DNA of 64,000 nt from NCBI GenBank assembly GCA_030142905.1, contig JASJOG010000008.1:2356001-2420000 (forward strand), given 5' to 3'. Under the pieces are notes generated by a model. The model saw only the letters and a list, made by a program, of their open reading frames with translations. It ran no database searches and was not told where the DNA came from. Shown here in pieces: positions 58,608-64,000 of this stretch. The translations under genes and the position numbers were made by a program. The stretch is from Heliopora coerulea (taxonomy: Eukaryota > Cnidaria > Anthozoa > Scleralcyonacea > Helioporidae). How positions within the stretch are numbered: the stretch's first letter is position 1; every line of letters starts with the position of its first letter.

Positions 58608-61600
58608 TAAATGAATAAGTAAGTAAAAACAGTTTTTGGTAACAATAAAATATACATCACGTGATCAATTTTGCAGTTCAATTTTTGCTATGCCATGTTT
58701 TGTTTTGCTTGCTAAATATTTGAAAACGTGGTCAGTTGATTATTTCCCGAGGGTGACCACTTGGTAGAGGTTTGACTGTACCACTTGTAATGGCTACATG
58801 CGCATGCCGTTACAATAATTTGATCCACGTTTATTCATGTCAACTTGTACATCTCTAGATTGTGGCATTTTACCTGATCCGCGTTGTGTTGGCGTTAATG
58901 TGTGCAGGTGGAGAGGTCTTCTTTTACAGGTAAAGCCCTTTTAAAGAGTCAGATTAGATTTCATTTAATGATTTTTAGCGTAATTTTCCGGTAAGCATTC
59001 CAGAATGAGAGGTCATTGTACTTTTGTGGATTATGCATGAATAGAAGACCTAATACAGTTCAGAAGCCAAACAAGATCTTAACAAGGCTCCACCACAGTA
59101 ACTCGTGCTCAGGCGGTTCTCTGCCCACCCCTCAGTCGGAATCCGTGACGTAGAGAACAAAAACCTGCCTGGGTACGAGGCAGTAAACGGTATTAAAAAC
59201 TATTCTTTGGATGACCAAAGCATGGAGTTGTAACAGGTTACTTTTCAGACCTTTTACTACTGAAAAATAAGGTCATTTGTAATGAATAACCAATGCATTT
59301 GGCGTTGACTTACCTCTGCACTTGTGGACATTCTCAGGTTCGTCTGACATACGTAACTCTTTTATCAAATTTTAATGCGTGACGCTGAACAACGATGCAT
59401 TTATGGGTGAGCGAAGAAGGCAATATCATTCATGCTCAAATTTGAAAAAGTGCTCAAAGGATGTTCTCAAACTTACCTTTTGCTAGAGAGTAGAGTGAGT
59501 TTTGCTTAAAGAAAACTGAAAATGCATGTTTGCGGTTTAAAAAGAGAGGGATCTGGAAATAAACATGTTGCCACGGCAATGTTATTTTTGATCTTGTTGT
59601 GTTCTGTTCAGTGTTATGAGATATTCGCCCGAAACCTTTCAATTAATTGCATGAAATAGTCTCGTAGACAGCCGTCGTTATCCAAAAAGTCAAAATGCCC
59701 TGTTTGTCTCATGACATCATAATACATTTCAATGAAATCTTAAAATCTCCTGAATAAAAAGATGTGTGAAAGAATTACAAACATTAGTCATTAGTACTTC
59801 AGCAGTTATATCTAAAACAGCAAGCTTAACTTTCAATTCATATGCAAACTTGCTTGAGACGTCCCTGTCAGTAATCTAACCTTCTGATATAAATAAATGT
59901 ATAATTGTTATATTAATTTAGTTACTCAGTGCAAACACTCTGATGCTGATGGAGGTTTGTCCTTTGTAACTCAACTTTTATTAGACGGATGCGGCGTTCC
60001 TATAAAACTCAGATATCAGATGTTCATTGATGCTTGTAATGGACCGTGACAGTTGTAAAATCGTTTCGTGTCGTATCCTGTCGCGTCAGGTCGTGTATGC
60101 TTGGAGCTTTTGGCGTTCTTAGCAACGTTAATGGTGTGCATATTTATTTTTTTCCCTGATTAGAAGATTAAACTTGCAGCATTCGATGACCAGTTCGATG
60201 ATGTTTCAATAGCAAAAGAAAATGATGTTTGTATCCAAACTGGTCAACGAAATGACTATGTTTGCATTTAATTTGTTACATTTTGCAAAACATTTTACAG
60301 GTCCACTGCTCAAAATCTCAGTTTAAAAACTATAAATTTAATTAAGTTTATTCCGCCCACCTAGTCACTTCCGTTCATTTTTTTGGGTTTTTTCTTAATT
60401 TTTTCTCGCTTTTTGTTTCTCTTTCATTCCTCTTTTTTCCCGTTTTATGTTTATTTTCTTTTAACTATTCTAATATTTCTCTTTTCTCTCATTTCGTTTT
60501 TTCTTTTTCTTTCATTTTCTTATCTTTATTAACTTTTTTTTAAGGGGAGTGAAGAAACAATTTGGAAATCATGTTGCTAGAATAATGTTGTTCTGCTTAG
60601 TATTTGGAAGTGGAATGTACATTTCAGCAGCAGGTAAGACTGAAAACATCTCAGTTAACTTTGTATAGCGCTAGTTTTTAACCCGGGCAATTGTTCCGAA
60701 CCTCGTGGCCGATTATCGCATCGTACTCTTTCAGAATTGCAAGTCTGAGTAGTAAAGGCTAACGGAGTGCTCCATAAAGTAAGCATTACTTGTTATCATG
60801 CGTAATCGTCTGTCAACATTGCAAGTGGGCTTAGCTAAGGCTATTAGATACTCAATAAAGTATAGTATTACAGTTTTCAGTAACCTCGTTGTTACCAGTT
60901 CATGGTCTTTAAAGATTCCAAATTAAGGGAACTATGCAAGCGCTGCATTTGCTTGGTCAGAATGGTTTTACCGGTAAACTGTGGAGAAGAAAGCAATAAT
61001 TTAGGAATTGGACTCGGTCTGGTTAGAAAATTCAGGCTTAATGTACGAAAGCCATTTTGGTTGGATATGAATAAAGAACATGAGCAATGTAAATTTAGTT
61101 CCCGTATTCCTTCGTGTTACTTTCAAGTATGGTAATAAAAGGTCAATTTTGATTTTGATCGTCCGTTTTCTCTCACAGAAGCAAAACTATGAGCATAAAA
61201 TTTTTCCTATATATACCATTTTGTACACCTTTTGCTGTTCATTACCAGAAAATATACTATCATTAACGCCCACCTCAAGCTCATTTATGCAAAGATACAT
61301 TTATTTTATCCAATCGATATTCATTTGCGTAGATACGCAACCATTTGCATCAAAGGGCATTCTATAGCGTCAACATACGACCATTAACACCATTCTACTA
61401 TACATCAGGGATAATAAAATTTCAGTTAGGCAAGATATTTCTCTTCCGTAATTGAAATTTTGTTATCCTTAATGTATAGTAGAATGGTGTTAATAGTCGT
61501 ATGTTGGCGCTATGGAATGCCCTTTGATGCAAATAGTTGCGTATCTACGCAAGTGAATGTCGATTGAATAAAATGAATATATTTTTGCATCAATGAGTTT

Positions 61601-63840
61601 GAGGTTGGCGTTAATGATAGTATATTTTCTTGTAATGAATAGCAAATGGTGTAAAAAGCATTTTGGCAGACGTCAAAACCAAAATACAGTTCAACTGACG
61701 TCACCTTATAAGCTACTCGGTTCATATTCTACTTCAATTTATGTGCTACTTGGTTCACGCAGTATGTTCTGTTTACGAACTATCTCCATTGTAAGAAATC
61801 TGTGGTAAAAAATCTGTCTGGACAACTTAACCCAATATTTTCTTATGTTATTCTTCACTGAAATATTTAGCTTGATACCAATTTTCAGAAAAATTCTCCA
61901 AAGGAAACCGAAGATAATGTTTCTTAATCATTATGATTGTGAAAATATGCAAACGTTCCAACGCTATTGTTGCCATAGTAACACCACATTATTGCACAGT
62001 TATTTCAATTACGCAAGAGAAATATTTTGCCTAATTGAAATTTTATTATCCCTAATGTATAGTAGAATGGTGCTAATGATCGTCTGTTGGCGCTGTAGAA
62101 TGCCTTTTGATGCAAATGGTCGCGTATCTACGCTAATGAATGTCGATTGAATAAAATGAATGTATTTTTGCGTTAATAAGTTAGAGGCTGGCGTTAATGA
62201 TAGTATATTTTCTGGTAGCGAACAGCAACAGGTATATTGTAAAGACAGAAATGCCCATGAATGAAAACTGTATTAATTACAATACGTAAAAATAGAAGCT
62301 GTTCGGAGCCGCCTTAAATTGATAAAGACGTTTTCACATCACACATCACAGTGTGAAATGTTGAATTTTCGTACGTCACGCAGAAGGTCAGTTGAAAAAA
62401 AAGAATTAAAACTCCAGTAATATACCCATGCGTATGGTGTTGGACAGAGGTGTTACCGAAGCATCCAAAAACGAAAGGGTCCTTAAAATATAGGAAATGC
62501 AGGAAATTAAAACGAATGCTCGAGTATAATATCTGGGAAGTTTGGATTGTCGAGCCATGCACGCTGTTACCGGTAGTGCGTACTCAGTATAGGTATGTGG
62601 TGCTTACATTCTGTTTCCCAAAACAGAATACGAACATATTGTCACGGAAACTAATGTATGGTAAAAATGTAGCTACAGTTAAACCTTTGAAGCCTGCTGG
62701 GATTCCCCTTTGACGAGTAAAATCGTCTGGCGTTAGCCAGAGTAAAATTAATGAAGACGGCAATTGCCGTCTTTAGGCGTCGAACTGTTAATAGTCGCAT
62801 GGCAAACAGAATTGTAATTTCTTTTAATGGCTTTTTTTTTCACTTACAGAGTGATTTCGGTGTTTTTTACCCCTATTATGTCCTTTTCAAGATTTTTAGA
62901 TTTAGTTTTTATTTCTCGTATTTTTTACTATTCGGTGCTTGAGGGTTATCTCTATTTTTCTGTGCTGTTTCAGCGTTTCTCCCCAGTAGTTTTGCAATGG
63001 TAATGATCATGCTGTCGTATGGAGGCTGGTTCATAGGTGATTATTCTGTACGTAAACTAACATATTCAGTGATTTGTTTTAAACTTATAATAATCCAACG
63101 TTATCCACCTTATGGGCCATGTGGCAGATATGATTTTACTTCATTTGTTCAAAACATGGATAGTGATGTGTACTCGCGTGGACTTCTACCCCTGAATTAG
63201 TACAACCAAGCTCAGATAGAAGTGATCCAGTAGTGGACTAGTTGATGACCTCCCAGCGATAACACTGTTCTTCTATGGGAATCTAGTCTTAAGACTGAAA
63301 ATTTTGATTCATCTGAGAAAATATCCTGTAGAGGTGTATTCAAACCTTTGATATATCCTGGTATGTCGTCTAGGAGACTCATTTAATGCAGTGGCCGAAA
63401 CGTAAGATCATTTTCCATTGGTAAAAATGATGAAGTTTGGCATGGACTAAGCCGATCTATTCCGCTGTATGCTATTCTTGTTTATAGTGATTTAATTTCC
63501 TTTGCGGGATCTGAATTCCATTATACCGATCTTACACTTTTTTCACAGATTGCAATTTTCTTCACTGCTGCAGCAGCTCTTGTTGGCTGGCCATTTAGTG
63601 CACTGATGGGGTAAGAACATGGCCATGCGAAGTATCATTACTGCCGTTTAGTTATTCGCTATGCTTTTTGTCTTAGAAGAAAAAAATCTTTGTTTTTATT
63701 TCTCTATTATTATTTTGAATGTTTGACTTATATGACATGTCTGTTACTATAGGGTCCCCATCGCTTTGGATTTAGTCTTGAAAAGGAAGCGGTTTGCATA
63801 CTTTATTCAATGGTCTGCGATATCATTTGTTTCCCTGATG
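53872..63840 (+). CDS. ALG9: ALG9 alpha-1,2-mannosyltransferase, 5' part (runs off the window)
   Basis: ER membrane mannosyltransferase (GT22) that adds the 7th and 9th mannoses from Dol-P-Man to the lipid-linked N-glycan precursor. Eight exons are visible: 53872-53984, 56036-56183, 57062-57199, 58859-58929, 60545-60633, 62974-63047, 63549-63610, 63753-63840, with consistent phases and GT/AG ends (261 residues). Residues 1-38 form a short basic N-tail. Then follow WAPKPSTAFMTLLSTRYCSA, SNISDCDETFNYWEP (the GT22 D-E motif facing the lumen), THYLIYGSGFQTWEYSPKYA, IRSYAYLLPH, and hydrophobic membrane spans IVAFYLIRVVLALMCAGGEV, ARIMLFCLVFGSGMYISAA, AFLPSSFAMVMIMLSYGG, IFFTAAAALVGWPFSALMG and VPIALDLVLKRKRF. 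The human enzyme is about 611 residues, so roughly 57% lies beyond 64000. The rest of the window after 63840 is intron. Confidence 0.95.
54292..54320. repeat. (TA)n microsatellite
   Basis: About 15 TA units in ALG9 intron 1. Confidence 0.9.
54500..54538. repeat. Perfect 17-bp hairpin
   Basis: CTACAGTTTCTAATTGT, a 5-base loop and the exact inverse ACAATTAGAAACTGTAG. No poly-T follows and no paralogue was noticed in the window. Confidence 0.7.
54894..55421. mobile_element. hAT-type MITE, 528 bp
   Basis: Left end AGGGATGTAGCTAG and right end TGTAGCTACATCCCT are inverse. Flanks GCTTGGCC (54886-54893) and GCTTGGCT (55422-55429) are an 8-bp duplication with one change. No transposase. ALG9 intron 1. 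Confidence 0.85.
57387..57403. repeat. Poly-G tract
   Basis: Uninterrupted run of about 17 G after GAGA, in ALG9 intron 3. The exact length may be unreliable in the assembly. Confidence 0.8.
57480..58040 (+). pseudogene. pogo/Tigger-type transposase C-terminal fragment
   Basis: Near the left edge a frame reads AWSEVSPDTIVKCFKKMKL, the block that ends the DDE domain of Tigger-like transposases (AW-x-V-x(4)-TI-x(2)-CF). After a frame change, an open stretch from 57599 to the stop at 58037-58039 continues with acidic sequence, MIKMVSKAVELAEQLKDFVL, a SLAVSKVNHLLDER helix and TTITEF. That is the usual C-terminal dimerisation-like tail of the family. Left half and terminal repeats are missing. 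Confidence 0.7.
58060..58552 (+). mobile_element. LINE 3' fragment
   Basis: Broken plus-strand frames show LDVRRKYNKALLMYKVRNKK, LPKCITNMF, LRRNDMEYTLEKSNTNMVKK and SFRFAAAKLWNDLP, the RT tail of CR1/Jockey-like LINEs. It is of the same type as 34160-34912 but a different copy and orientation. It begins within 20 bp of the Tigger fragment's end and runs to the CATA/TA microsatellite. Confidence 0.8.
58553..58606. repeat. (CATA)n(TA)n microsatellite
   Basis: Six CATA units then about 15 TA units, at the 3' end of the LINE fragment. Confidence 0.9.
61227..61650. mobile_element. Long palindrome (foldback element)
   Basis: Arms 61227-61427 and 61448-61650 (about 200 bp each) are reverse complements at roughly 90%. 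Shared words are GGCGTTAATGATAGTATATT, TGCGTATCTACGCAA and AATGTATAGTAGAATGGTG. The 20-bp centre is unpaired. No coding capacity. ALG9 intron 5. Confidence 0.85.
62030..62233 (+). repeat. Half copy of the foldback element
   Basis: Single arm, direct orientation relative to 61448-61650 and about 400 bp downstream, with similar divergence. It carries the same ATGTATAGTAGAATGGTG, CGCGTATCTACGC and GGCGTTAATGATAGTATATT words. The opposite arm is absent. Confidence 0.85.
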
Positions 63841-64000
63841 GTATGTGGATATATGCGTCAGTTTTGGGGGTTTTAGTGGTTCAGCCAATTCACATTATCG
63901 CACATGCGTCGAGGTTGCTATTTAGTTCGAAAAAGGTCGCTAGTTTCAGTGATGAAATATCACCGTTAAAAGTCAATGAGGAGCTATTATTTATTAAGGC

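Overview
This is an animal nuclear genome window: long introns with GT/AG boundaries, about 37% GC by eye, and dense mobile-element debris. It holds four conserved protein-coding genes. The mix suggests an invertebrate, with an anthozoan cnidarian (coral or anemone) as best guess. The reasons are an animal-type SUCLA2, ALG9 and ANKRD40 together with a D-cysteine desulfhydrase/ACC-deaminase-like gene that vertebrates lack, Penelope-like elements and many short hAT-type elements. The taxon is an inference; no marker in the window settles it.

Layout. (1) 1-3905: upstream of SUCLA2, with no gene. It holds an 800-bp hAT-type element with a perfect 8-bp target duplication and three copies of a dispersed repeat, one lying directly before the SUCLA2 start. 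(2) 3906-28098, + strand: complete SUCLA2 in 12 exons (449 residues). Its introns hold a LINE fragment, a Tc1 transposase relic, two Penelope-like insertions, several palindromic elements, a tRNA-derived SINE candidate and long microsatellites. (3) 28099-31608: intergenic, nearly empty, with one short element at the end. (4) 31609-51115, - strand: complete 8-exon PLP enzyme of the D-cysteine desulfhydrase/ACC deaminase family (340 residues). The first exon is a 75-bp exon at 51041-51115. One intron holds a LINE fragment inside an hAT element inside an older inverted repeat. (5) 52908-53669, - strand: an ANKRD40-like gene, intronless as seen. (6) 53872 to beyond the right edge, + strand: ALG9, of which eight exons (261 residues) are visible. 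ANKRD40-like and ALG9 are divergent, with only 202 bp between their start codons.

The genes do not form a pathway. SUCLA2 is a mitochondrial TCA-cycle enzyme, the PLP enzyme handles small amino-acid substrates, ALG9 builds the N-glycan precursor in the ER, and ANKRD40-like has an unknown role. The strongest unusual signals are hammerhead-ribozyme-like cores at the ends of both Penelope-like insertions. One has a paired change at the C3-G8 position that would keep the pairing. Decayed versions of the same terminal motif recur beside most long microsatellites here. Several non-autonomous hAT elements can be bounded to the base by their target duplications.
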